Positions 23,976 to 33,570 of a stretch of DNA of 34,524 bases are shown here, in pieces. Position 1 is the stretch's first letter. Every line of letters starts with the position of its first letter. The DNA comes from Acidobacteriota bacterium. Lineage in GTDB: Bacteria; Acidobacteriota; Terriglobia; UBA7540. The translations under genes and the position numbers were made by a program. Location: positions 1 to 34,524 of the forward strand of contig CADDZC010000042.1 in the NCBI GenBank assembly GCA_902812365.1, read 5' to 3'. Under the pieces are notes generated by a model. The model worked only from the letters and a program-made list of their open reading frames with translations. It had not been told where the DNA came from and did not search any database.

Positions 23976-25634
23976 GTGAGCCGATCGACTCGGCGCCAGC
24001 TCGATGAACGGTGCGCCTCGCTTCCCGACGTGACCAACTTCACCCAGACCTTCCGCCAGCGCGAGATCTTTTTGACCGGAGCCAACGGCTTCCTCGGCAA
24101 AGTCGTCCTGGCGCTTCTCCTCGACCGCTTCCCCGACGTCCGGCACGTCCACGTTTTGATCCGGCCCCGAAGAGGCGTTTCCGCCCCCGAACGCTTCGCG
24201 AAAGAGGTGCTGGCCTCCCCGGCTCTGGCTCCGGTGATCGATTCCCTGGTTCGCCAGCATGGCAGCACGTTTCTCCGCCATAAGATCACCGTCTGGCCGG
24301 GCGATATCAGCGAGGAACGCCTGGGCCTCGGCGCTGCGGACTACGACAGCCTGGCCGGGCGGGCGGCCGCGATCATCAATTGCGCCGGCCGCGTTGACTT
24401 CTTCCCTCCCTTGGACGAATCGTTTGAGCCCAATGTGGACGGCGTCGAGCGCATCGTGGCCGCAGCGAAACGCTGGCAAGCCAAGCTGATCCATATTTCC
24501 ACCTGTTATGTGTGCGGCGAGGCCGACGGACTGGTTGAGGAATCGGAGCCGATCCTCGGGTTTTATCCGCGGCGCCAGGGCCGCGACGACACCAGCTTCA
24601 ATCACGAGGAGGAACTGCGCTACTGCCGCGAGCGCATTCGCCGGATCACGCGTTCCGGCGAGTCGCGCGGCGCTCCCTCGGGGCGGCATCGCCGACAGGA
24701 TGTCGTCCAGCGGCTGACGGCGCTGGGCCGGCAGCGCGCCGCGCACTGGGGCTGGGTGAACACGTACACCTACACCAAAAGCCTTGGCGAGCAGATCATC
24801 GCGGCGAGCGAGAATCTGGACTACGTTATCGTGCGGCCCGCCATCGTGGAAAGCGCTCTGCGCTTTCCCATCCCCGGCTGGATCGAAGGCGGACGCACCG
24901 CGGCTCCTCTTGTGCTCATGGCGCTGAACGGCCTGCAAGACTGGCCGGTGCGCCGCGACGCCCCGCTCGAAGTCGTGCCCGTGGACCTCGTGGCAGCCGC
25001 CATTCTGTCGGTGACCGCGCTGGCGCTCGAAGGCCACCGCCAGCGCCGCGTTTACCAGCTCGGCACCGCCGATGTGAACCCGATCGAGCTTGAGCCGCTG
25101 GTTAAGCTGCTCCATGCCGAAGCGCGGCGAGGTGCCGGCCGGCGAAGCCTGGCCAACAGCGAGGCGGGATTCCTTCTCAGCCGGCTGACGGCTGCGCCTG
25201 CCCTCCCTTTTCGCCGCTCGGTGCGTTTTGTTTCCCTCGAGCAGGCCCGGTCCCAGCGCGCGCAGTTGCAGGAACGTCTTCGCCGGATCGAAACGCTGAT
25301 CTTCCAAACCAAAAAGCTGATGGAGGCCGCCCGGCTCCCCGGCCACCGACGGCTGGCGCAGTGGACGCGTACTCTCCGCGCCCTGGGACTGCAGGCCGCG
25401 TTTCGCGAACAGACCATCGAACAATACCTGCCCTTCCTGCTCCACAATCGCTACGTTTTCGAGGCCGAGAATATTCGCAGCGCCTACGCGCTGATGTCAC
25501 CGAAAGACCGGCAGTTGCTGCCTTGGGACCCGGAAAATATCGACTGGAAACGATACTGGACCTTCAACCAAGTGCAGGGCATCCAGAAATGGGTGCAGCC
25601 GGAAGCCGTCAGACAATGGAGCTTCAAGATTTGA
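23976..25634 (+). CDS. fatty acyl-CoA reductase-like SDR with FAR_C/sterile-like C-terminus
   Basis: This 552-residue protein starts with an extended Rossmann domain: IFLTGANGFLGKVVLALLL at residues 31-49 binds NAD(P)H. INCAGRVDFFPPLDES and LIHISTCYVCGEADG follow, then the catalytic YTYTKSLGE with the Y-x-x-x-K pair and the VRPAIVESA segment. This is the male-sterility/NAD_binding_4 type used by fatty acyl-CoA reductases and carboxylic acid reductase domains. The last 120 residues (YVFEAENIRSAYALM, then LPWDPENIDWKRYW) resemble the FAR_C/sterile domain of plant and animal alcohol-forming reductases. The likely chemistry is reduction of an acyl thioester to an aldehyde or alcohol, for wax or ether lipids. 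The substrate is unknown. The GTG start sits at the predicted mRNA 5' end. Confidence 0.78.
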   Translation: MSRSTRRQLDERCASLPDVTNFTQTFRQREIFLTGANGFLGKVVLALLLDRFPDVRHVHVLIRPRRGVSAPERFAKEVLASPALAPVIDSLVRQHGSTFLRHKITVWPGDISEERLGLGAADYDSLAGRAAAIINCAGRVDFFPPLDESFEPNVDGVERIVAAAKRWQAKLIHISTCYVCGEADGLVEESEPILGFYPRRQGRDDTSFNHEEELRYCRERIRRITRSGESRGAPSGRHRRQDVVQRLTALGRQRAAHWGWVNTYTYTKSLGEQIIAASENLDYVIVRPAIVESALRFPIPGWIEGGRTAAPLVLMALNGLQDWPVRRDAPLEVVPVDLVAAAILSVTALALEGHRQRRVYQLGTADVNPIELEPLVKLLHAEARRGAGRRSLANSEAGFLLSRLTAAPALPFRRSVRFVSLEQARSQRAQLQERLRRIETLIFQTKKLMEAARLPGHRRLAQWTRTLRALGLQAAFREQTIEQYLPFLLHNRYVFEAENIRSAYALMSPKDRQLLPWDPENIDWKRYWTFNQVQGIQKWVQPEAVRQWSFKI

Positions 25635-25680
25635 GCGGCGAGGACGCCGGCCGGCGACGCCGTGATCGCGCCCGGCCTCG

Positions 25681-25694
25681 TCCACCCGGGTGGA
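25681..25694. repeat. perfect 14-base palindrome between convergent genes
   Basis: TCCACCCGGGTGGA lies between the FAR-like stop (25634) and the P-type ATPase stop (25728). It has no spacer and no T tract. It may contribute to bidirectional termination or be a protein site. Confidence 0.3.
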
Positions 25695-25727
25695 GACTTC
25701 GGCTCAAACCTCAACCTTCCGGTCGCG

Positions 25728-28073
25728 TTAGAGCTGAACTTTGCGGAGCCGGAGCGCGTTGGCGATCACCGACACCGAGCTGAAAGTCATGGCCGCGCTG
25801 GCGATGATCGGACTGAGCAACCGGCCGGAGAAAGGGTAAAGCACGCCGGCAGCGAGCGGAATGCCCACGGAATTGTAGGCAAAAGCGAAGAAGAGGTTTT
25901 GCCGGATGTTGCGCATGGTGGCGCGGCTGAGCCGCCGCGCTCGCACGATACCTCGCAGGTCTCCCTTCACCAGGGTCACGCCCGCGCTCGCCATCGCCAC
26001 ATCGGTGCCGGTTCCCATGGCGATGCCGACGTCGGCTTGGGCAAGGGCGGGCGCGTCATTGACTCCGTCGCCGGCCATCGCCACCACGCGGCCTTGGCTT
26101 TGCAGGCGCTTGACAATTTCAGCCTTGCGGTCGGGCGGCACCTCGGCTTCAAACTCGTCAATTCCCAGCTCGCGCGCGATGTTTTCGGCCGTCCGGCGAT
26201 GGTCGCCGGTGAGCATGACGATGCGGAGACCCTCTTGATGGAGCAACCGGATGGCCTCGCGCGCCGACTCTTTCAGGGGGTCGGCCACGCCGATCAGGCC
26301 CGCCGCGCGCCCGTCAATGGCCGCCAAGACCACCGTCTCGCCCTGGCTCCGGAGCCGATCGGCCCGGCCCTCCCAATCCTCAACCGGAATGTGCAGCTCT
26401 TCCAGCCACGCCTCGGTGCCAACTACCACGGCGTGACCTTCCACCCGGCCGGAAGCACCCCTGCCGGTGACGGACTGAAAGTCTTCGACGGGCGCCAGCT
26501 CGAGCCGGCGTTCGAGGGCCGCCTGGACGATTGCGGCGGCCAGAGGGTGTTCGCTGGCCCGCTCGAGGCTGGCAACCAGCCGTAGCCATTCTTCGTCGCT
26601 CCGCCCGGGGGTGGCGACGATCGCCGTGACTCGGGGCTTGCCTTCGGTCAGCGTGCCGGTCTTATCAATCACCAGCGTGTCGACCTTTTCCAGAACTTCG
26701 AGCGCTTCGGCGCTCCGGATCAGCACACCCGCCATGGCGCCCCGCCCGGTGCCGACCATGATCGACATCGGCGTGGCCAAACCGAGCGCGCACGGGCAAG
26801 CGATGATCAGCACCGCGATGGCGTTGACCAGCGCGTGAGCCAGACGCGGGCTGGGCCCCCACAGTGCCCACACGACGAAGGTCACGACCGCCACCGCGAT
26901 GACCGCCGGGACGAAGTAAGAAGAGACGACGTCCGCCAGTCGCTGGATGGGAGCCCGCGTGCGCTGCGCTTCGATCACCAGACGCACGATCTCGGCCAGC
27001 AGGGTATCGTTCCCGACGCGCTCGGCCCGCATGATAAAGCTACCCTTGCCGTTCACGGTTCCACCCGTGACCCAATCGCCCGCACGCTTGGCGGCGGGCA
27101 TCGGCTCGCCGGTAATCATGGATTCGTCGACGGCGCTCGAACCCTCCAGAACCACACCGTCGACCGGAACCCGCTCGCCGGGCCGAACGCGGAGCCGGTC
27201 GCCCGGCCGAATCTCCTCGAGCGGCACGTCCTCTTCGGCGCCGTCCGCCCGCAACCGCCGGGCTGTCTTCGGAACCAGCTGGAGAAGGGCTTTGAGGGCG
27301 GTCGAGGTACGGCGGCGAGCCCGCAATTCCAACACTTGACCGAGCAGCACCAGCGTCGTAATGGCGGCGGAAGCCTCGAAGTAGACGGGCACCTGCCCGT
27401 GGCGGTCGCGGAACGCTGCCGGGAAGAGGCCGGGAATTAGGGTCGCTACCGTGCTGTATAGATAAGCCGTACCGGTCCCGATAGCAATCAGGGTGAACAT
27501 ATTGAGCCGGCGCCGGACGATGGATGCCCAACCTCGCTCGAAGAAAGGCCACCCACCCCAGACCACGACCGGCGTCGCCAACGCCAGTTCGATCCACTCG
27601 AACTGCTTTCCGCCCGCAGCCATACGCGGCATGCCGAGCACCAGGATGGGAAGGGTCAGGACCAGGCTTACCCAAAAGCGGCGGCCCATCGCCGCCAGTT
27701 CCGGATTCGCCTCCTCTCCCAGATCCCCGCCCCGGGGCTCGAGGGCCATCCCGCAGATCGGGCAAGAGCCGGGCCCGGGGCGCACAATTTGAGGGTGCAT
27801 CGGGCACGTGTACAGGGGGCCCAGAGCAGGACTCCCGGCGCCGACCGCCTCTTGCGCCGCCTCCGGCAGGCTTTGGACCGGAGGTGGGGCGGCCCCAACG
27901 AAGCGCGCGGGTTCGGCTCGGAAACGCTCGAGGCAGCGGGAGTGGCAGAAGTAGTACGTTTCGCCCTCGTATTCGAACGATCCGGCGGCCATCGCCGGGT
28001 CGATCTTCATGTTGCACACGGGGTCGGTCGCCAAGGACTGCCGGCGGCCATGCTCGGGGCGAGTTGGGCTCAT
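25728..28073 (-). CDS. copper-type P1B ATPase with YHS and heavy-metal-binding domains
   Basis: This 781-residue protein is a heavy-metal exporter. A YHS domain (residues 17-59, with DPVCNM and YFCHSRC) is followed by a heavy-metal-binding domain (YTCPMHP at 88-94 and CPICGM at 104-109). The P-type core then has the actuator TGEP (321-324), the membrane CPC motif (426-428), the phosphorylated Asp470 in DKTGT, and [20 protein letters not shown] near the C-terminus. CPC plus these N-terminal domains predicts Cu+ or Ag+ efflux of the CopA/SilP-like type, and no HMA (GMTCxxC) domain is present. It is encoded 53 bases after the CPBP protease gene, presumably in one operon. No copper-responsive regulator is adjacent. 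Confidence 0.93.
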   Translation of the reverse strand: MSPTRPEHGRRQSLATDPVCNMKIDPAMAAGSFEYEGETYYFCHSRCLERFRAEPARFVGAAPPPVQSLPEAAQEAVGAGSPALGPLYTCPMHPQIVRPGPGSCPICGMALEPRGGDLGEEANPELAAMGRRFWVSLVLTLPILVLGMPRMAAGGKQFEWIELALATPVVVWGGWPFFERGWASIVRRRLNMFTLIAIGTGTAYLYSTVATLIPGLFPAAFRDRHGQVPVYFEASAAITTLVLLGQVLELRARRRTSTALKALLQLVPKTARRLRADGAEEDVPLEEIRPGDRLRVRPGERVPVDGVVLEGSSAVDESMITGEPMPAAKRAGDWVTGGTVNGKGSFIMRAERVGNDTLLAEIVRLVIEAQRTRAPIQRLADVVSSYFVPAVIAVAVVTFVVWALWGPSPRLAHALVNAIAVLIIACPCALGLATPMSIMVGTGRGAMAGVLIRSAEALEVLEKVDTLVIDKTGTLTEGKPRVTAIVATPGRSDEEWLRLVASLERASEHPLAAAIVQAALERRLELAPVEDFQSVTGRGASGRVEGHAVVVGTEAWLEELHIPVEDWEGRADRLRSQGETVVLAAIDGRAAGLIGVADPLKESAREAIRLLHQEGLRIVMLTGDHRRTAENIARELGIDEFEAEVPPDRKAEIVKRLQSQGRVVAMAGDGVNDAPALAQADVGIAMGTGTDVAMASAGVTLVKGDLRGIVRARRLSRATMRNIRQNLFFAFAYNSVGIPLAAGVLYPFSGRLLSPIIASAAMTFSSVSVIANALRLRKVQL

Positions 28074-28126
28074 GGCGTATTGATGCGCGGGAGCGCGATT
28101 TGGTTTTCGACTGATCTGCCTGGCGG

Positions 28127-29152
28127 CTACGAAGGCGGCGCCGAACCGGTGGAGATCAGGGGCTCAGACTCTCGCGCGGGGTAAGGCGTCCAGCCGCCGT
28201 CGGCGCGCGGAAACCGAACATCCCGATAAAAGCGGCTAAAGACCAGAAACATTATGCCGATGGCGGCGAAGGCCAACACACTGCCCTCCGGGCCGACGCT
28301 GCCTCCGGTGAGCCAAGTGGGGCCGTGAAACGACGGATTCAGGAGGTGGCCGGGCAGCGTGGCGCCACTGTCGGGAACCCCGTAAATAAAGCTTTCGGCG
28401 TAGTCCCAACTCGCGTGCATCCCGATGGCAAACCAAAGGTTCCCGGTGTGGCGCACGGTGAGACACCAGAAGAGCCCGATCAGCGCAGCCGCCAAGGCAC
28501 CCACCCGGTCTTCCCCGCCATTGCGGAGGTGGAGGGCACCGAAGGCCGCGGAAAGCAGGACGGCCGCCGGCCAGAATCCCATGCCTGTCGTCAAGGTAAA
28601 CAGCGCATAGCCGCGGGTTGCAAACTCCTCGAAAATCCCCACCAGCAGAAAGACCGCGGCCCAGGCCACGGCGGAGACCAGGATGGTCTGGCCGTGAATG
28701 CCCACTTGGCCGAAGTCGAAGGCGTGGCTGACGTGCATCAGTTCGAGCACGGCGGTCAGAGCCAGAAAACCCCACAGCGCGCCCTGCCAGAAGCGGGAGC
28801 CGAAGGCCTCGCGCAGGGGCAAACCGTAATCGGCCAGCGAACGTCCTTCGAGCCCGGCCAGTATCCGGGCCGGCACCAGAACAGCCCCCACCAACGCTAC
28901 CTGTTGCACCAGCCAGCGAGCCGGCATCAAGGAAGCGCTGCCCGCCAACGAGAACGCTGACAACAGACGAAAAAATATCCGGCCTAACACCAGCGCCATG
29001 CTGACGAAGGCCAACAGCCTCCAGCCAGCGCGGAGGCCGCCGGGTCCGACGAAGATGGAAAGTGGAAATTCCGGCCGGCGCTGACCGGAAGAGGCGGACT
29101 GGTCGACAACATTCAGCCGGTCGACCTCGCGTCGAGGGTTCGGATTGTCCAT
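28127..29152 (-). CDS. CPBP-family intramembrane glutamic protease
   Basis: The 341-residue membrane protein has about eight hydrophobic segments. It carries the CPBP (ABI/CAAX protease 2) motifs: EEFATRG with the paired glutamates and arginine, FGALHLRN with a histidine, and a third histidine segment [10 protein letters not shown]. Bacterial members include prenyl-protein-type proteases and bacteriocin immunity proteins; the substrate here is unknown. A GGAG-type ribosome site precedes the ATG at 29152. It lies upstream of the copper ATPase in the same direction, so it might act in processing or quality control of that membrane protein, which is inference from position. Confidence 0.87.
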   Translation of the reverse strand: MDNPNPRREVDRLNVVDQSASSGQRRPEFPLSIFVGPGGLRAGWRLLAFVSMALVLGRIFFRLLSAFSLAGSASLMPARWLVQQVALVGAVLVPARILAGLEGRSLADYGLPLREAFGSRFWQGALWGFLALTAVLELMHVSHAFDFGQVGIHGQTILVSAVAWAAVFLLVGIFEEFATRGYALFTLTTGMGFWPAAVLLSAAFGALHLRNGGEDRVGALAAALIGLFWCLTVRHTGNLWFAIGMHASWDYAESFIYGVPDSGATLPGHLLNPSFHGPTWLTGGSVGPEGSVLAFAAIGIMFLVFSRFYRDVRFPRADGGWTPYPARESEPLISTGSAPPS

Positions 29153-29577
29153 AGCGTTCTCCGTTACCGATTCTGTACTGTCACGTCAGCCCTGGCGGCC
29201 AATCTGCTTATAAATCATTCGCCTCGAGGCGCGCAACCCGGACGCCGTCGAACGGCGGCAAGGCGGCGAGAGGGGAGCCCCGCTATGGCCTCGGGCGCCC
29301 GCGGCCGCAACCACTCAACTGTTACCAGTCCTTCCGAAGGAGCGATGGGAATTTTCTCATCCGCAGCCAGTGGGTCAGGTTTTCGCCGATCCGATTTCAC
29401 CCTGGCCCGCCGATCATCAAGGCTCGGCCCATCTCTTTCCCCTCTCCGAGTGCCGATAGATCAGGCGAGGGTTCAGAACGACCGGCGCGGCGCGGCGGGC
29501 CGGAGATGGCAACCTGCAAAGTGCGCCGGTTGCATCGATATTTTTGGAAGAGTAAGTTAAAGGAAGAGGTCACCGAT
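29153..29577. other. 425-base divergent intergenic region
   Basis: This stretch separates the CPBP gene (minus) from the secreted coiled-coil gene (plus). The half nearest the CPBP gene is GC-rich with short inverted repeats. A small hairpin GATGGGAA/TTCTCATC lies at 29344-29361. A possible plus-strand promoter, TTGCAT (29530-29535) with TAAGTT (29553-29558) at 17-base spacing, sits just before the ribosome site. I looked for known riboswitch cores and a small gene and could not support any. Confidence 0.4.
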
Positions 29578-30540
29578 ATGAAGCGGAACCATCGATTCTC
29601 AACCCCATGGCTTGGCCTCGGTGCCGGCATTTTGGTCGCTTTGAGCCTCGACGGAGCCCAGGTCCCGGCGGCCGCGCCGCCCTCCGGCCAAGTGGACATC
29701 CTGCATCAGCCTTCTCTGGGGGAAATCGCGCGCAAGTTGCGCGCGGAGCGCGCTCAGCAGCACGAACAGCCGGCCAAGGTCTACACGAACGACAACCTTC
29801 CCACCCGCGATTCCGGACTGAGCATCATCGGGTCATCAGCTCCGGCGCCTGGTGCGCCCGGCGCCGCGGGCGAAAGCTTGTCCCCTCACGGGGAGACCTA
29901 CTATCGCAACAAGATGAATGAGCTGAGGCAGCGCCTGGAGACGGATCAACGCGAACTGGCCGTATTGCAGCAGGAACTCGGCAACAACCAAATCCAGTAC
30001 TATCCGAACCCGAACGAGACGCTCCAGCAAGAGTACTCCCGCTCGGATATCGCCAAGCTCCAGCAGCAAATCGCGGAGAAGCAGAGGCAAGTGGCAGCGG
30101 ACGAAAAGGCCATTTCGGATCTGGCGGACCAACTCCGCCGCGAGGGCGGCGAACCCGGCTGGTTGCGGGAAGGCCCGACGATCGAGGCGACCGGGTCGCC
30201 GGCAGCAGGATCTGCTGCTCCCGCCCCGCAGCCCACCGAAGCCCAGAAGAAAAGCCGCGAGTATTGGCAGGGCCGCTTCCGCGAGGCTCGCGCGGCCCTC
30301 GCCCAAGCTCAGGAACAAAGAAATCTTACGGAGGACGAGCTGCAACTGCTGAAGAGCCAGCAGGCTCACGAGGCGGCCGACGCCGCTGCCGCCGCCACCC
30401 TTCAGGCCAGGATCGACGCGAAACAATTTGAGCTGGACCAAAGGCAGGCCGCAGTCGAGAAAGCTCAGCGCGCCTTGGACGAACTCGAGAAGGAGTTCCG
30501 CGAGAGCGGCGCCCCGCCGGATTGGAGCCGCACGGATTGA
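29578..30540 (+). CDS. secreted coiled-coil protein, unknown function
   Basis: This 320-residue protein starts with a signal peptide (MKRNHRF, a hydrophobic core at about residues 11-24, and an Ala-rich cleavage region). A Pro/Ala/Gly-rich stretch follows with VYTNDNLP, a motif I recall in secreted proteins of Acidobacteriota. Two long Glu/Gln/Lys/Ala-rich coiled-coil blocks (about residues 105-205 and 235-310) are separated by an Ala/Pro linker. Repeated LQQQIAEKQRQ- and QEQRNLTEDEL-like heptads support a rod-like periplasmic shape. The ATG has GAGG (29566-29569) 8 bases upstream. No catalytic domain is visible. A structural or peptidoglycan-associated role is possible but unproven. Confidence 0.8.
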   Translation: MKRNHRFSTPWLGLGAGILVALSLDGAQVPAAAPPSGQVDILHQPSLGEIARKLRAERAQQHEQPAKVYTNDNLPTRDSGLSIIGSSAPAPGAPGAAGESLSPHGETYYRNKMNELRQRLETDQRELAVLQQELGNNQIQYYPNPNETLQQEYSRSDIAKLQQQIAEKQRQVAADEKAISDLADQLRREGGEPGWLREGPTIEATGSPAAGSAAPAPQPTEAQKKSREYWQGRFREARAALAQAQEQRNLTEDELQLLKSQQAHEAADAAAAATLQARIDAKQFELDQRQAAVEKAQRALDELEKEFRESGAPPDWSRTD

Positions 30541-30634
30541 GCCTGGCCAGCCGCCTTAGCGCCGTCATCTCTCTGCGGCCAGCCCTTCCCACCGAGCGGT
30601 GCCGAAGGCGGATCCCGGCCGGCAGCCCCCGAAT

Positions 30635-32344
30635 TTACCGCTCGAAGGCCGGAGCCGGTTCGGGGACGGCGGCGCCGTCCTTGCGCGGATCCGAAGCGCC
30701 GTAATTGACTCCGGCGGCCGAATCGTGGAGCACGGCTTGGCCGCCGCCCATCGGGGTGGCAAAGTCACCGCGCTCGATCAGCCGGTGACCTCGCGCGACC
30801 AGCGCCTGCCGCACGGAAGCCGGCACGCGGGCTTCGATGAGAAAGTCGCAGCCTCCGAAATCGAGTTTGGTGAAACGCGGGGCCTCGAGCGCCGCCTGGA
30901 TGTTCAAACCGCCGTCGGCGAGGTTGGAGACAAATTGCGCATGGGCCTGCGCCTGATTCAGCCCGCCCATGATGCCAAAGCCGATGTGGAGACTCCCCTT
31001 CTCCATGAAGGCGGGAATGATGGTGTGAAAAGGCCGCTTGTGTCCCGCCAGCACGTCCGGATGGCCCCCCTCCAGCACGAATAAGGCGCCGCGATTCTGC
31101 AGCGTAAAGCCAAACCCGTCGACGCCGATGCCGGAGCCGAAGCCTTCGTAGAGGCTCTGGATCAGGGAAACGATATTCCCCTCGCGGTCGACGGCGGACA
31201 GATATGTCGTATCCGTACCGAAACGCTGCGGCTCACCGGGCGAGACGTCACAGTGGGCGCGGCCCAGGTCGATCGACTTGGCCCGCTCGGCGGCATAAGC
31301 CTTTGAGATGATCGCCGCCACAGGAATCCGGGCAAATCGCGGATCGCCGTCGTAGCGCCGCAGATCCTGGTAAGCAAGCTTCTGGGCCTCCATCTTGACG
31401 TGTAGAGCGTCGGCACTCATGAATCCCCACGCCGCGAGCGGGAAGCGCTCGAAAATATTGAGCATTTCCAGCGCCGCCATGCCTTGGCTGTTCGGAGGCA
31501 TCTCGTAGACCGTCCAGCCGCGATAGGTCGTCGAAATGGGATCGACCCACTCAGGCTTAAAATCCGCCAGGTCTTCCGCCGTCATCACGCCGCCCAACCG
31601 CTCCGAGGTCCGCAGAATGGCCTGCGCAATCTCACCGCGATAAACGGCGTCCGCACCGCGCGAAGCCACCAGCTCGAGGGCGCGCGCATACTGGGGATTC
31701 CGAAACACGGCGCCGGCGTCGGGCGGCGCGCCGTTGACCAGAAACACCCGGCTCGCGTTCGGATCGGCGGCCAACTTGGCGCGGTCCGCCTTCCAGTAAG
31801 CACTGATGAATTCCGTCACCGGAAATCCGTTCTTGGCGTAGTAAATGGCGGGCTGGAACAGATCCGACCACGGCAGCCGTCCAAATCGCCGGTGCAGCGC
31901 CTCCCAGCCGCGCACGGCGCCGGGTACCGTCACCGACAAGATGCCGCTCGCCGGCATTTGCGCAAAACCCTTCGCCCGCAGGAACTCGGGTGTTAGCCTC
32001 TCCGGCGCCCAGCCGCTTGCGTTCAGTCCGGTGAGATGGCCGCTCCTCGCATCCCACTCGATGGCGAAAAGGTCTCCGCCAATCCCGTTGTTCATCGGCT
32101 CGACCACACCGAGAACAGCATTCGCCGCGATGGCCGCGTCGGCAGCCGAACCGCCGCGAGCCAGGATTTGGGCACCGGCTTGGGAGGCCAGCGTCTGGCT
32201 GGTGGCGACGATGCCGAGACGCGTGATGGTCATCGACCGCGCCTGCGAACGGTCCAAGGGATGCTCGGAGGGCTGGCCGCCAGCCGCCGAACTATAGAAC
32301 GAGGCCATGCCGACACAGACCAGCAGAAACGTGGATGGTCGCAT
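30635..32344 (-). CDS. ggt: gamma-glutamyltransferase family (Ntn hydrolase)
   Basis: The ATG at 32344 gives 569 residues with a signal peptide (MRPSTFLLVCVGMASF, Ala/Ser-rich end), placing the enzyme in the periplasm. Landmarks are GIVATSQTLASQAGAQIL, GGSAADAAIAANAVLGVVEP and GIGGDLFAI in the large-subunit part. The autoprocessing/nucleophile site GTDTTYLSAVD (TTYLS instead of the classical TTHFS) comes next, and HKRPFHTIIPAF and GIMGGLNQAQ lie in the small-subunit part. Such enzymes hydrolyse glutathione and other gamma-glutamyl compounds or, in some branches, acyl amides. The TTY variant and altered substrate loop make the exact substrate uncertain. An upstream start at 32371 adds nine residues. 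Confidence 0.9.
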   Translation of the reverse strand: MRPSTFLLVCVGMASFYSSAAGGQPSEHPLDRSQARSMTITRLGIVATSQTLASQAGAQILARGGSAADAAIAANAVLGVVEPMNNGIGGDLFAIEWDARSGHLTGLNASGWAPERLTPEFLRAKGFAQMPASGILSVTVPGAVRGWEALHRRFGRLPWSDLFQPAIYYAKNGFPVTEFISAYWKADRAKLAADPNASRVFLVNGAPPDAGAVFRNPQYARALELVASRGADAVYRGEIAQAILRTSERLGGVMTAEDLADFKPEWVDPISTTYRGWTVYEMPPNSQGMAALEMLNIFERFPLAAWGFMSADALHVKMEAQKLAYQDLRRYDGDPRFARIPVAAIISKAYAAERAKSIDLGRAHCDVSPGEPQRFGTDTTYLSAVDREGNIVSLIQSLYEGFGSGIGVDGFGFTLQNRGALFVLEGGHPDVLAGHKRPFHTIIPAFMEKGSLHIGFGIMGGLNQAQAHAQFVSNLADGGLNIQAALEAPRFTKLDFGGCDFLIEARVPASVRQALVARGHRLIERGDFATPMGGGQAVLHDSAAGVNYGASDPRKDGAAVPEPAPAFER

Positions 32345-32520
32345 CGCCCGGCAGTTTACAAAGGGACGCAAGGAATGGCAAGTTGAGAGATGGGCCCGGA
32401 GCCTCGGCGGCCTTCCGTCACCGAACCCTCAACAGATTCAGCCGCCCGCAACCGGTTCCGAGCGGGGTACGGAACGGGGGACACTCAGACCGGAAGCGAG
32501 CGGCTGAAACCCGGAAAACG

Positions 32521-33231
32521 CTAGTTATTCGCTATCGTCACCGGCTCGCGCAGCACAAAACGCAAGCGAGTCTCGGGAGGGAGGTAAATATCCTTTTTGC
32601 CAGTCGCATACGCCGTCGCGGTGCCACCGCCGGCTCCAATGCCGGCTCCGATGGCCGCGCCCTTGCCATGTCCGACCAGCGCGCCGATCAAGGCTCCCGC
32701 ACCCGCCGCCCCGCCGATCCACTCGGCATCGCGCTTCTTGTGCGACGCCCCACGCCAGCGGCGCTCGGACGTGACCACAGCGTACGACTTCCCCGCCACC
32801 TCTACGGCGGTCAGCGTGACGGCCAGTTCGGCGGGCGTTCGCAAATGCCCGGACGGCCGAGCTACCAAAACCTTACCCGTCACGACGGCACCCCGGGGCA
32901 CGGCAACCATGCCGTTGGCCATGAGGGGCTCGGCCAGGGTCGCTCGAAAGGTCTCCCCGCTCCTGTCCTGCGCGGAGCCGATCGGGTCCGTCAGCCGAAC
33001 ATCAATGAGTGTCCCTGCCCGGATGGTCACGCGCGACCGGCTTTGCTGGGCGACCGGCCGAATCGGGCTGGCCGAGCGGGCCTCCGCCTCGCCGCCTGCA
33101 TTTTCCACGGAATTTCCATCGAGCGATTCGCCGCTTGGGCCCGTAGTCTGGCGGCACCCCGCGGCGGCCAGGAGCGCCGCTATCATCGCCGTGGTGAGGA
33201 GAATTCGAGAAGGCTTCATGTCGATACTCAT
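32521..33231 (-). CDS. lipoprotein with glycine-zipper segment, unknown function
   Basis: From the ATG at 33231 the product has 236 residues. It carries a lipoprotein signal peptide with lipobox LAAAGC (Cys about residue 25), so it is probably anchored in the outer or inner membrane. A folded middle part (about residues 65-170, starting SRVTIRAGTLIDVRL and including PRGAVVTGKVLVA) resembles a small beta-rich domain. A glycine-zipper stretch follows (GGAAGAGALIGALVGHGKG and its continuation), often found in membrane-inserting proteins. An internal ATG at 33219 is an equally possible start. No operon partner is evident; the ggt gene begins 177 bases further downstream in its direction of transcription. 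Confidence 0.75.
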   Translation of the reverse strand: MSIDMKPSRILLTTAMIAALLAAAGCRQTTGPSGESLDGNSVENAGGEAEARSASPIRPVAQQSRSRVTIRAGTLIDVRLTDPIGSAQDRSGETFRATLAEPLMANGMVAVPRGAVVTGKVLVARPSGHLRTPAELAVTLTAVEVAGKSYAVVTSERRWRGASHKKRDAEWIGGAAGAGALIGALVGHGKGAAIGAGIGAGGGTATAYATGKKDIYLPPETRLRFVLREPVTIANN

Positions 33232-33515
33232 CGATTTCCGAACCAGGCTAGCACTCGAGACCACCTCGGTATCCCTGGTTCCTAAATCCGAGCTCTTTCC
33301 AATAGCACGTCAGTTGCCAGCTCCCAACCATCTCGGATAACTGAGGTCACACCAATGAGATAGCCTCAAGGGCGCGAGGGCGCGCTGAACGGGGCCGGAG
33401 GAGCAATCTTGCTCGGGCCATGTAGAAAATGCCGCGCAGAGTCCTGCTTCTCTCTAGCGGTCAGTCGCCGGCCGCTCCAGGACAATACCCGGCGGACGGG
33501 GCGCCGGAGCAAATA

Positions 33516-33544
33516 CGAAGGGCCGCAGGAACTGCGGCCCTTCG
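33516..33544 (-). terminator. strong hairpin terminator of the small secreted protein gene
   Basis: CGAAGGGCCGCAG and CTGCGGCCCTTCG form a perfect 13-bp stem around a 3-base loop. On the minus strand it comes 27 bases after the stop of the gene at 33571-33930 and is followed by TATTTG, a weak T tract. The rest of the 33232-33570 gap holds no gene I can support. Confidence 0.75.
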
Positions 33545-33570
33545 CGTGCTATCTAGATGGTTCAGTGAGA

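Noticed and set aside
23961-25445. Very long open frame on the minus strand opposite the FAR-like gene
   Set aside because: It mirrors the codons of a well-supported plus-strand gene, has no recognisable motifs or ribosome site, and such shadows are normal at high GC.
28325-28960. 211-codon plus-strand frame inside the CPBP protease gene
   Set aside because: The minus-strand frame has clear catalytic motifs; this is its shadow.
29215-29400. 61-codon minus-strand frame and a possible riboswitch in the divergent region
   Set aside because: No ribosome site or protein family for the frame; no match to the cores of cyclic-di-GMP, cobalamin, glycine, TPP or fluoride riboswitches that I could trace.
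29510-29530. Possible sigma54 promoter before the coiled-coil gene
   Set aside because: The GG-N10-GC spacing is not met.
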